The position numbers were made by a program, and so were the translations under genes. Positions 1-5,084 of a DNA stretch of 6,649 bases are shown piece after piece. A model generated the notes under the pieces. It saw only the letters and a program-made list of their open reading frames with translations. It was not told the DNA's origin and made no database searches. How positions within the stretch are numbered: position 1 is the stretch's first letter; each line of letters begins with the position of its first letter. Source of the stretch: Spirochaetaceae bacterium (GTDB lineage Bacteria; Spirochaetota; Spirochaetia; Treponematales; Breznakiellaceae); assembly GCA_031258615.1 (NCBI GenBank), contig JAIRMP010000003.1:1-6649 (forward strand), given 5' to 3'.

Positions 1-314
1 ACAACAGTATCATTTTGATTTAATACTATTGCATTTTTCCATGAATTTATTGCCTCATTCCAATAATATATTCTTTGCAACTGATTGCTTTCTTCAAGTG
101 CTTTTTGTTTGTATTCAAATCCTTTATTTTTATTATTTTCAAAATTATTATCATTTAATAATACATTTTGTGTCCTATTATTTAATGCATTATTTTCAAT
201 CTTTAGAGATGATTGAATATTAAAAGATATGTTTCTTGCTAGAAACACACATGTTAAAATAGATAATGCACCTATCCCAGATAAAATTATAATTTTTGCC
301 TGTTTATTTATCAT
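1..314 (-). CDS. Membrane-anchored protein with a TPR-like segment (partial, 3' end off the left edge)
   Basis: This minus-strand reading frame starts at the ATG at 314-312 and stays open for 104 codons to the window edge, so its C-terminus is not seen. An AAGGAG Shine-Dalgarno at 321-326 lies 6 nt upstream, and a consensus promoter lies just before that, which together fix the start. Residues 7-26 form a single hydrophobic segment after a short basic N-terminus (MINKQAK), fitting a signal anchor. Residues 27-65 are Asn-rich and polar. Residues 66-100 read like a helix pair of a tetratricopeptide repeat, with the pattern WNEAINSWKNAIVLNQND resembling the canonical 'A..Y.KAI.LNPND'. A Cys at 22 could be a relaxed spirochaetal lipobox, but Thr before it is unusual. 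The gene is AT-rich and begins about 80 bp from an attC-like site, so I infer it is an integron cassette gene. Its function is unknown. Confidence 0.72.
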   Translation of the reverse strand, partial: MINKQAKIIILSGIGALSILTCVFLARNISFNIQSSLKIENNALNNRTQNVLLNDNNFENNKNKGFEYKQKALEESNQLQRIYYWNEAINSWKNAIVLNQNDTV

Positions 315-320
315 TGAAAA

Positions 321-361
321 CTCCTTATATGTATCATATGCTCAATACTATTTTTTGTCAA
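321..361 (-). promoter_or_regulatory. Consensus sigma-70 promoter and RBS of the TPR-like cassette gene
   Basis: On the minus strand the -35 TTGACA is at 361-356, followed by a 17-bp spacer (355-339) and the -10 TATGAT at 338-333. Five of six -10 bases and all six -35 bases match consensus. The AAGGAG ribosome-binding site (326-321) follows at once, so the predicted 5' leader is only about a dozen nucleotides. The promoter lies inside the cassette body, between the attC-like site and the gene, so the gene need not depend on an integron Pc promoter. Confidence 0.8.
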
Positions 362-394
362 CCATTTTTGTACAAAAAATTTGGGGTGTATTGC

Positions 395-568
395 ACATAA
401 CGTTCCGGCTGTATATGACGTTTTTGCGGTTGCGATAAAGGAACCCGTAGGTTTCCAGCAACCGCAAAAATGTGGCGGAGAAAAACCGCACAAAGGCCGT
501 AGGCCGACTGCGGTTTTTCGTAGCCCGAGGGCGCTACTGCGCCCGAAGCATATACAGTCCTGTTATAC
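395..568. other. attC-like recombination site 1 (about 174 bp)
   Basis: The outer boxes are ACATAAC (395-401) and GTTATAC (562-568), fitting the loose R''/R' pairing of integron attC sites (…AAC / GTT…). Just inside lie TGTATATG and CATATACA, a second complementary pair (the L''/L' position), separated from the outer boxes by unpaired spacers of unequal length. The middle folds into three hairpins: a perfect 13-bp stem (421-433 with 458-470), a perfect 11-bp stem (480-490 with 509-519) and a 6-bp stem with loop TACT (529-534 with 539-544). Most of the first 80 bp and the last 20 bp are shared with the site at 1224-1400. Such long, folded, near-identical sites between AT-rich cassettes fit chromosomal integron arrays. 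The attC call is inferred from architecture; I cannot compare with a database. Confidence 0.78.
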
Positions 569-596
569 GCCGTACCCCCACTCCATTATTACTTTA

Positions 597-1115
597 TTAA
601 TAATCCAAATATTTTCCTGTCTCTATATTATGTTCTCTAAATATTGCTTCACAATGTCCAATGTGATACATTGTATGCTCAATTTGTGCTATTATTACGT
701 CAAAGTTACTAAATTTTTTATCCGCTTTTACATCCATTTTTATTGGTAAATATAACCAATTATCATTTTTATCTTTAAACCATTTTTCACATTGAGTTTT
801 TGTTCCATTACATATTTCCAATACATCCTGTTTTGTATGTAATTTGTTTATTACATCATTTGAGTCAATGTCCAATTCGTTATCTATACTCAACCCATTT
901 ATTCCATCACCTATTCCGTCAAAAAAACTAATTCTTTCATCTCTCAACCATAAGTAAGTCGTACCAAATGTATACACTAATTGGTGTGAAAATATATATC
1001 CAGAACATTTCTTGTTCCATAATTCGTCTGGGCATAATTCGACAATATTTTCCAATGCCTTAAAATATACCTTAAACTGTTTTTCCATACTTTTTACCAA
1101 AAGATTATTTTCCAT
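597..1115 (-). CDS. DinB-like four-helix metal-binding family protein
   Basis: The protein is 172 residues long, close to the usual 150-175 of the DinB/YfiT-like fold. Members are four-helix bundles with a three-histidine metal site; several act as thiol-dependent transferases or stress-induced proteins, but the substrate here cannot be told. The likely metal ligands are His44 (in FSHQLVY) and the HxxxH pair His147/His151 (EHTMYHIGH), the expected spacing for this family. There is no signal peptide, so it should be cytoplasmic. A GTG at 1127 extends the frame by four codons, but GTGGAGGAA is the ribosome-binding site itself, so I place the start at the ATG at 1115-1113, a few bases after GGAGGA. 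The gene is AT-rich, unlike the core operon downstream, and lies alone between two attC-like sites, so it was probably acquired as a cassette. Confidence 0.8.
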   Translation of the reverse strand: MENNLLVKSMEKQFKVYFKALENIVELCPDELWNKKCSGYIFSHQLVYTFGTTYLWLRDERISFFDGIGDGINGLSIDNELDIDSNDVINKLHTKQDVLEICNGTKTQCEKWFKDKNDNWLYLPIKMDVKADKKFSNFDVIIAQIEHTMYHIGHCEAIFREHNIETGKYLDY

Positions 1116-1137
1116 TGATTCCTCCACTTATATTGTT

Positions 1138-1166
1138 ATTTTATAACTTTTGTTATTTTGTGTCAA
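1138..1166 (-). promoter_or_regulatory. Consensus sigma-70 promoter of the DinB-like cassette gene
   Basis: On the minus strand the -35 TTGACA is at 1166-1161, then a 17-bp spacer (1160-1144) and the -10 TAAAAT at 1143-1138. The GGAGGA ribosome-binding site at about 1125-1120 and the ATG at 1115 follow closely. The geometry is the same as at the neighbouring cassette promoter (identical -35, identical spacer length). Confidence 0.77.
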
Positions 1167-1223
1167 TGCCTTCTTCCATATATTTTTATATAATATATTC
1201 GGATTAATTTTAGTGGGTATGGC

Positions 1224-1400
1224 GTATAACGTTCCGGCTGTATATGACGTTTTTGCGGTTGCGATAAAGGAAACCGCAGGTTTCCAGCAACCGCAAAAAT
1301 GTGTCTGAAGTGAGCGTGGGAATGGAGCGCAGCGGAATGACCTAGCGACCGGAAGACCAAGCCCGCTACTGCGGGCGCAGCATATACAGTCCTGTTATGC
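1224..1400. other. attC-like recombination site 2 (about 177 bp)
   Basis: The outer boxes are GTATAAC (1224-1230) and GTTATGC (1394-1400), with inner boxes TGTATATG and CATATACA. The 13-bp stem (1250-1262 with 1287-1299) is identical to that of site 1, and the inner GGAAACC/GGTTTCC stem is perfect here. The terminal hairpin is GCCCGC-TACT-GCGGGC (1361-1376). Its middle (1302-1358) differs from site 1 completely, so only the ends and the first hairpin are conserved. It is the last attC-like site visible on the right, so the array starts or ends here, or the neighbouring cassette is decayed. Confidence 0.78.
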
Positions 1401-1830
1401 GACGTAGAAAACCGTTTGCGAAGCCGCCGCCACGGACGGCGGCGGTTAAACGAGGGAGGCGGTTATTCTCACGTCACACAATATTCCCTTTTTTGAAATT
1501 ATTTTTTATTTTTCCATGATTTATTTCCTTTATTTTTACTCCGCGTCAAAACTGTAAATACCTTTTTTATTTTGTTTTGTTATTTTATTCATTCCTGTTT
1601 TATTCGTTAAAATCAAATATTTTATAAAGAGAAAACATACTTTCATTTTATATCCAGATATGGTTCTCTTTATTTTAGAACTTTGATTTATAATTTATTA
1701 TATTGCAAATTCAGATTTATTATTATTTCACAAATATTTTTAATTTAAATGTTATTTTCTATTTTACTGTTCAAGTTTGTTATATATTCTATAAATTTAA
1801 ATATTTTATGATTCACATATTTTATTCGCA
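1401..1830. other. Non-coding stretch: GC-rich hairpin followed by very AT-rich DNA
   Basis: No gene is supported on either strand. A perfect 8-bp hairpin CCGCCGCC/GGCGGCGG with a 6-nt loop lies at 1424-1445, and a short outer pair (CGTTT at 1413-1417 with AAACG at 1448-1452) may extend it. From about 1480 the DNA becomes extremely AT-rich, with stop codons in all frames. A 68-codon frame at 1703-1909 starts at TTG without a ribosome-binding site and reads as compositional noise. A TATAAT at 1689-1694 (plus strand) has no -35 partner at a normal distance. This could be a decayed cassette body or the boundary of the array; there is no integrase gene and no recognisable attI. Confidence 0.55.
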
Positions 1831-1903
1831 GTGGGGTCTAATACCCCGCCCTTTAGGGCGGTTAGAGTTAGTAACACTTACAAAAAATGGTAGTAGACCC
1901 CAC
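1831..1903. repeat. Palindromic element A (10-bp terminal inverted repeat with an inner hairpin)
   Basis: GTGGGGTCTA at 1831-1840 and TAGACCCCAC at 1894-1903 are perfect 10-bp inverted repeats. Just inside the left arm, CCGCCCT-TT-AGGGCGG (1845-1860) forms a perfect hairpin. Hairpins of this CCCCGCC…GGCGG type are common in the sub-terminal ends of IS200/IS605-family elements, but no transposase is present, so a miniature or remnant element is only one reading. It sits exactly at the change from AT-rich to GC-rich DNA. Confidence 0.6.
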
Positions 1904-1927
1904 ATATGATAAATTTCCTTGCAGAAC

Positions 1928-1981
1928 GAGCCTCCCCGCCGCTCTACAAGCGATACCCCGCCATTCATGGCGGGGAGGCTC
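1928..1981. repeat. Palindromic element B overlapping the start of the ECF S gene
   Basis: GAGCCTCCCCGCC (1928-1940) and GGCGGGGAGGCTC (1969-1981) are perfect 13-bp inverted repeats. Within them a second, competing hairpin CCCCGCCAT-TC-ATGGCGGGG (1956-1975) has a 9-bp perfect stem. The 10-mer ATACCCCGCC occurs here at 1953-1962 and in element A at 1841-1850, each time leading into the hairpin, so the two elements are probably related. The putative ATG start of the S component (1967) lies in the right arm of the hairpin. Confidence 0.65.
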
Positions 1982-2530
1982 ATCATTGCCGGGGCCTTCG
2001 CGGCCCTGTACTTGGCGCTTTTTTTCGCGGCGGCCACGGTAATGGGCTTCGTCCCCATCGTCTACATTTTCGCGCCATTTGTGTTGAGCCTTGTGTTGGG
2101 GCCGGTGTATATGCTGTACGTTACAAAAATTCCCAAGCGCTGGGCCATCATGATACTGGCGGCCCTGACCGGCCTCCTTACCTCTATGGACGGTTTCCGG
2201 ATTTGCCTTATATGGTCTTTGGCGCTGGGCCTCGCCGCGGAATTCATCGCCCGGCGGGGAACATCATCAAAAAAGAAATTGGTGCTGAGTTTTATGGTCT
2301 TTGGCTGTACGAACATGGGCCCCGCCTGGGTTCTGCTGCTGGCAAAACAACGCTTTCTTGATGTCTGCGCGGTGTACTACGGGCAGGACTCCGCGAACAC
2401 CCTCGACCGCCTTACGCCCTGGTGGATCATCTTTGTATTCCTCGCGATGGCGATTGCCGGCGGCTTCATTGGGGGCTTATTTGGAAGCCGGATTTTGAAA
2501 AAGCATTTTGAAAAAGCAGGTCTCGTGTAA
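1967..2530 (+). CDS. ECF transporter S component, MptD/Trep_Strep family
   Basis: This integral membrane protein would be the substrate-binding (S) subunit of an energy-coupling-factor transporter; its substrate is not known. From the ATG at 1967 it has 187 residues, near the family norm of about 190. Hydrophobic segments lie at about 5-28, 29-53, 59-75, 79-95, 106-126 and 152-173. The ending KKHFEKAGLV and the early LIIAGAFAALYLALFF are family-like. The frame can be extended to a TTG at 1919, but that adds 16 residues encoded by a palindromic repeat, and neither start has a Shine-Dalgarno, so the true 5' end may have been replaced by the repeat. It overlaps the T gene by 1 nt (TAATG), so the two are co-translated. 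The family call is from recall of its typical sequence. Confidence 0.82.
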   Translation: MAGRLIIAGAFAALYLALFFAAATVMGFVPIVYIFAPFVLSLVLGPVYMLYVTKIPKRWAIMILAALTGLLTSMDGFRICLIWSLALGLAAEFIARRGTSSKKKLVLSFMVFGCTNMGPAWVLLLAKQRFLDVCAVYYGQDSANTLDRLTPWWIIFVFLAMAIAGGFIGGLFGSRILKKHFEKAGLV

Positions 2531-3255
2531 TGGCCCTTGCAAATACGCCGGTTGTACGGAAACCGCTGCTGCCCATTGACCCCCGGACAAAATTTTTTCT
2601 CCTTTTTTTCGTGGGTTTCTTCACCTTTGTGTTTCCACCTTGGTACATGGAAGTTTCCGTGATGGCGGGGCTCGCGCTGCTCCTCTCCCTTAACAGGCAG
2701 GCGAAAACCGCACTCACGATGTTTCTGGTATTCTGCGTCATGCTTGCCGCCGACTTGTATCTTACGCCGTTTGTCTCCGGGGTAATCAGAAACGTCTATT
2801 TTACCGTCGTGCGGCTTGTGAGGATGCTTTTACCGCTGGCTATGGTAGGCTTACTCCTCGTCCGCACGATAACCGTTACCGAGTTTATCGCGGCGTTCCG
2901 CAAGATGCGCCTGCCCGATGGATTTATCATCCCCTTTTCCGTCATGTTCCGCTTCATACCTACGATTCACGAGGAATGGGCATCCATCCGGAGCGCGATG
3001 AAGTTTCGCGGCATAGGGATTTCGGCGCGTAATGTTTTGACCAAACCCATGATGACGCTGGAGTATACGCTCGTCCCCCTGCTCATGTCCACCGCGACCA
3101 TAGCCACCGAGCTTGCCGCGGCTTCACTTGCGCGGGGGCTGGACAGCGGGGGGAAACGGACTTGTATCGTGGAGGTCAGGTTTCGCTTACAGGATTACCT
3201 CGTGATACTGCTCTGCGTTTTCACCCTGGTGTGGTGGAGGGCGGGCGCGGCATGA
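2530..3255 (+). CDS. ECF transporter T component (EcfT/CbiQ family)
   Basis: The 241-residue membrane protein is the coupling subunit that links the ATPase to the S component. It opens with PIDPRTKFFLLF (residues 15-26), the DPRTK start typical of T components, followed by hydrophobic segments at about 22-36, 41-53, 61-80, 92-112 and, after the cytoplasmic part, 222-236. The two coupling motifs that contact the ATPases are present: SIRSAMKFRG (152-161) and AAASLARGLD (196-205), each with the required Arg. Length and order are normal and I see no damage. It starts at an ATG sharing one base with the upstream stop and ends in an ATGA overlap with the ATPase gene, so the three genes are one operon with translational coupling. 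Confidence 0.9.
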   Translation: MALANTPVVRKPLLPIDPRTKFFLLFFVGFFTFVFPPWYMEVSVMAGLALLLSLNRQAKTALTMFLVFCVMLAADLYLTPFVSGVIRNVYFTVVRLVRMLLPLAMVGLLLVRTITVTEFIAAFRKMRLPDGFIIPFSVMFRFIPTIHEEWASIRSAMKFRGIGISARNVLTKPMMTLEYTLVPLLMSTATIATELAAASLARGLDSGGKRTCIVEVRFRLQDYLVILLCVFTLVWWRAGAA

Positions 3256-4664
3256 TTGAACTGCGGGACGTGAGCTTCCGGTATGGGCAGGCAGGTAAAG
3301 AGGCGCGCGGCGTGGAGGCAATCAACCTCGTCATCGAAGGCGGCGAGTTCATCGTCCTCTGCGGGAAAAGCGGCTGCGGGAAGACGACGCTTACCCGCCT
3401 GTTGAACGGCCTCATCCCGCATTTTTTTGAAGGGTTTTTTTCCGGCGCTGTTTTGATAGACGGAAAAGAAATCAACAAACAGTCCCTTGCAAAAACGGCG
3501 CATACAGTCGGCTCCGTGTTTCAAAACCCGCGGAGCCAGTTCTTCAATGTGGACACCACCAGTGAGCTTGCCTTCGGCTGCGAAAATCAAGGTATGCCTG
3601 TAGACGAAATCCGTGAACGCATCGACGAGGCTCGCGCCGTATTCGCTCCGGACAAGCTCTTGGATCGCGGCATCTTCGAGCTGTCGTCGGGGGAAAAGCA
3701 GCGTATAGCCTGCGCCTCGGTGTACGCCGCGGGACCCGATTTGTTCGTGCTGGATGAGCCGTCCTCCAATCCGGACGCCCCCTCGGTAGAGATACTGAGG
3801 CGGACGCTGGGGCAGCTCAAATCCGCCGGAAAAACGATAGTCGTCTCCGAGCACCGCCTGTACTACCTTGCGGAACTGGCTGACCGCTTCATCTATCCGG
3901 AAGACGGCAGGGTCGCCTCTCAATATACGCCCGGCGAGTTACGGGACTTGAAACCCGAAGCCCTTGAACAGCGGGGGCTGCGCTGTCCCGATTTGCGGAG
4001 GCTGACGCGGAAGGCGGTTTCAACCTTTTCTCGCAGGCGGGAGGGAGAAACCGTCGAAATAAAAAATCTGCGATACCGCTACGGAAGAAACACAGCCCTT
4101 GCCATCCCCTCACTTTCCCTGCGCTGCGGGGAAATTATAGCCGTCATCGGGCATAACGGAGCGGGAAAGTCAACTTTTGCCCTGTCTTTTTCCGGTATTC
4201 GCAAGCACAAGGGGACAGTCTCCCTAGGCGGAAAGGCGTTAGGGCGGAGAGAGCGTATAGCAAGAAGCTATATGGTGATGCAGGATGTGAACCGCCAGCT
4301 TTTCACCGAAAGCGTACTGGATGAGTTGACGCTGAACATACCGGAGGCGCGGAAAGCTGGCGCGGTCTCGGCGGGGAAGGAATTCCTCATTTACGATGAA
4401 CCGACGAGCGGGCAGGATTACCGGAGCATGACAGCCGCCTGCGCTCTGATTCGCCGGGCGGCGGAAGAAGCGCTTCTGTCCCTCGTTATTACCCACGACT
4501 TGGAATTTATCCTTAACTGCCGCGCTCAGGTTTTACATCTTGAGGGCGGCGCGGTGAAGGAATACTACCCGCTGGATGAGGCGGGCATTGAAAAGCTGAC
4601 TGCGTACTTTAACACAAAGAAGGCAAAGACAGGAGGATACGAAATTGTTCAAGAAAGTGCTTGA
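3252..4664 (+). CDS. ECF transporter double-NBD ATPase with a deleted signature motif in NBD2
   Basis: The 470-residue protein fuses two ABC ATPase domains, energising the S/T pair at the inner membrane face. NBD1 is complete: Walker A GKSGCGKTT (38-46), Q-loop Gln91, signature LSSGEKQ (144-150), Walker B LFVLDEP (164-170), D-loop SNPD and H-loop His201. NBD2 has Walker A GHNGAGKST (300-308), Q-loop Gln344, Walker B FLIYDEP (378-384), D-loop SGQD and His415, but no signature. From Gln to the Walker B Asp there are 38 residues, against 77 in NBD1, so about 39 residues are missing in frame near residues 362-372. One composite ATP site would then lack its signature half, and activity is doubtful. 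The start is the ATG in the ATGA overlap (GGAGG at 3236-3240); the frame is open further upstream to 3162, but that part only shadows the T gene. Confidence 0.88.
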   Translation: MIELRDVSFRYGQAGKEARGVEAINLVIEGGEFIVLCGKSGCGKTTLTRLLNGLIPHFFEGFFSGAVLIDGKEINKQSLAKTAHTVGSVFQNPRSQFFNVDTTSELAFGCENQGMPVDEIRERIDEARAVFAPDKLLDRGIFELSSGEKQRIACASVYAAGPDLFVLDEPSSNPDAPSVEILRRTLGQLKSAGKTIVVSEHRLYYLAELADRFIYPEDGRVASQYTPGELRDLKPEALEQRGLRCPDLRRLTRKAVSTFSRRREGETVEIKNLRYRYGRNTALAIPSLSLRCGEIIAVIGHNGAGKSTFALSFSGIRKHKGTVSLGGKALGRRERIARSYMVMQDVNRQLFTESVLDELTLNIPEARKAGAVSAGKEFLIYDEPTSGQDYRSMTAACALIRRAAEEALLSLVITHDLEFILNCRAQVLHLEGGAVKEYYPLDEAGIEKLTAYFNTKKAKTGGYEIVQESA

Positions 4665-4923
4665 ATACGGCGGGGGTTTACCGCAAAACAACTTGCGTGG
4701 TAATTGTTGCCATGTTCCTGGGGCCTCTGACGCCAGCGTGGTTCCCTTTTTTCTCGCCTACCGGATCATGAGACCGCTTTTGATGAGGAAACCAGTCTCA
4801 TTCGGCGCGGCGACCCGGCAGGGCAGCCATAAGGAACTTATGGATCAGGGCGGTATTTGCCGGGACTTTGTGAGGGTCCGGGGATCAAGCCGGAGCTGGA
4901 GCCGGAGAAAGGCTGCGGGATAA
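4645..4923 (+). pseudogene. Collapsed ABC exporter gene 1 (N- and C-terminal ends only)
   Basis: A TTG start at 4645 follows AGGAGG (4631-4636) by 8 nt and overlaps the ATPase gene by 20 nt. The frame encodes 92 residues: the start MFKKVLEYGG, later VVPFFLAYRIMRPLL (a first transmembrane helix of an ABC exporter), then QGSHKELMDQGG and DFVRVR, which read as the extreme C-terminus of an exporter NBD. Roughly 480 residues expected between them, including all NBD motifs, are absent. Between the first two parts the family-like sequence (YRKTTCVVIVAMFLG) is in the +1 frame, about 4679-4721. This suggests an extra G in the GGGGG run at 4672-4676 and a compensating change near 4720-4735. Intact members have about 580 residues. 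The exporter identity is inferred from the ends and from the related gene at 6042. Confidence 0.72.
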
Positions 4924-4944
4924 AGGGGGATGTAAGAAGTCATC

Positions 4945-4998
4945 ATGCTTGCGTTATTCAAACAGAGCGGTTTGAACACCTTAAACAGGGCGGTTTAA
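4945..4998 (+). pseudogene. Orphan gene start, 17-codon frame MLALFKQ…RAV
   Basis: The ATG at 4945 begins MLALFKQSGLNTLNRAV and then stops at 4996-4998. Its first seven residues equal those of the frame at 5085, so it is the start of the same gene duplicated with the 70-bp repeat. The leader has AAGAAG in place of AAGGAG, so initiation should be weaker. It stops inside the 23-bp tandem repeat. I treat it as a duplicated remnant and not as a working peptide gene. Confidence 0.55.
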
Positions 4999-5051
4999 GC
5001 GCCTTAAACAAGGCGGTGCAGACACCGTGCACAGGGCGGTGCAGGAGAAAG
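4960..5051. repeat. 23-bp tandem repeat, four diverged units
   Basis: Units of exactly 23 bp lie at 4960-4982, 4983-5005, 5006-5028 and 5029-5051, with the shared core AAACAGGGCGGT (variants AAACAGAGCGGT, AAACAAGGCGGT, GCACAGGGCGGT). The start of a fifth unit occurs at 5100-5110. The unit length is not a multiple of three, so every added unit shifts the frame. Unit junctions are palindromic: GTTTAAG-CGC-CTTAAAC at 4993-5009 is a perfect 7-bp hairpin. Confidence 0.75.
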
Positions 5052-5084
5052 GCTGCGGGATAAAGGGGGATATAAGGAGTCATC

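Larger units (their letters stand above)
401..1229 (-). mobile_element. Integron-type gene cassette carrying the DinB-like gene
   Basis: If recombination occurs after the G of GTT in each R' box, and the cassette reads on the minus strand, the mobile unit runs from about 1229 down to 401 (about 830 bp). It holds a promoter, one gene and the attC-like site at 395-568 just after the stop codon (28-bp gap). This is the standard cassette order of gene then attC. If the array is instead read on the plus strand, the unit would be about 563-1394 with its gene reversed. The minus reading is preferred because both visible genes point that way and each then starts 80-110 bp from a cassette boundary. 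Confidence 0.62.

Noticed and set aside
381..749. Plus-strand frame of 122 codons across attC site 1
   Set aside because: It begins before and crosses the folded attC-like site and then runs antisense to the DinB-like gene; no RBS and no family features.
1116..1127. GTG start for the DinB-like protein (four residues longer)
   Set aside because: The GTGGAGGAA at that place is the Shine-Dalgarno itself; the ATG at 1115 has correct spacing from it.
1424..1445. GC-rich 8-bp hairpin as a rho-independent terminator
   Set aside because: No T-run follows on the plus strand; on the minus strand the bases after the stem are CTTCGCAAACGG, also without a T-run.
1919..1966. TTG start at 1919 as the true start of the S component
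   Set aside because: The extra 16 residues are encoded by the palindromic repeat and have no family likeness, and there is no RBS. It cannot be excluded if the repeat is now part of the gene.
1906..2361. Plus-strand open frame of 151 codons starting at ATG 1906
   Set aside because: It is in another frame from the S-component gene and yields a non-membrane, Gly/Arg/His-rich sequence; the overlapping frame is clearly the transporter.
3162..3251. Earlier start of the ATPase frame at 3162
   Set aside because: The added 30 residues are a frame-shifted copy of the T-component coding region; the protein after 3252 begins with the canonical MIELRDVSFRYG.
3195..3923. Minus-strand open frame of 242 codons opposite the ATPase gene
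   Set aside because: The plus strand has all NBD1 motifs here; the antisense frame is open because of GC-rich codon structure.
4960..5051. 23-bp tandem units as a CRISPR array
   Set aside because: The units are contiguous with no spacers, diverge from each other and include gene-start sequence.
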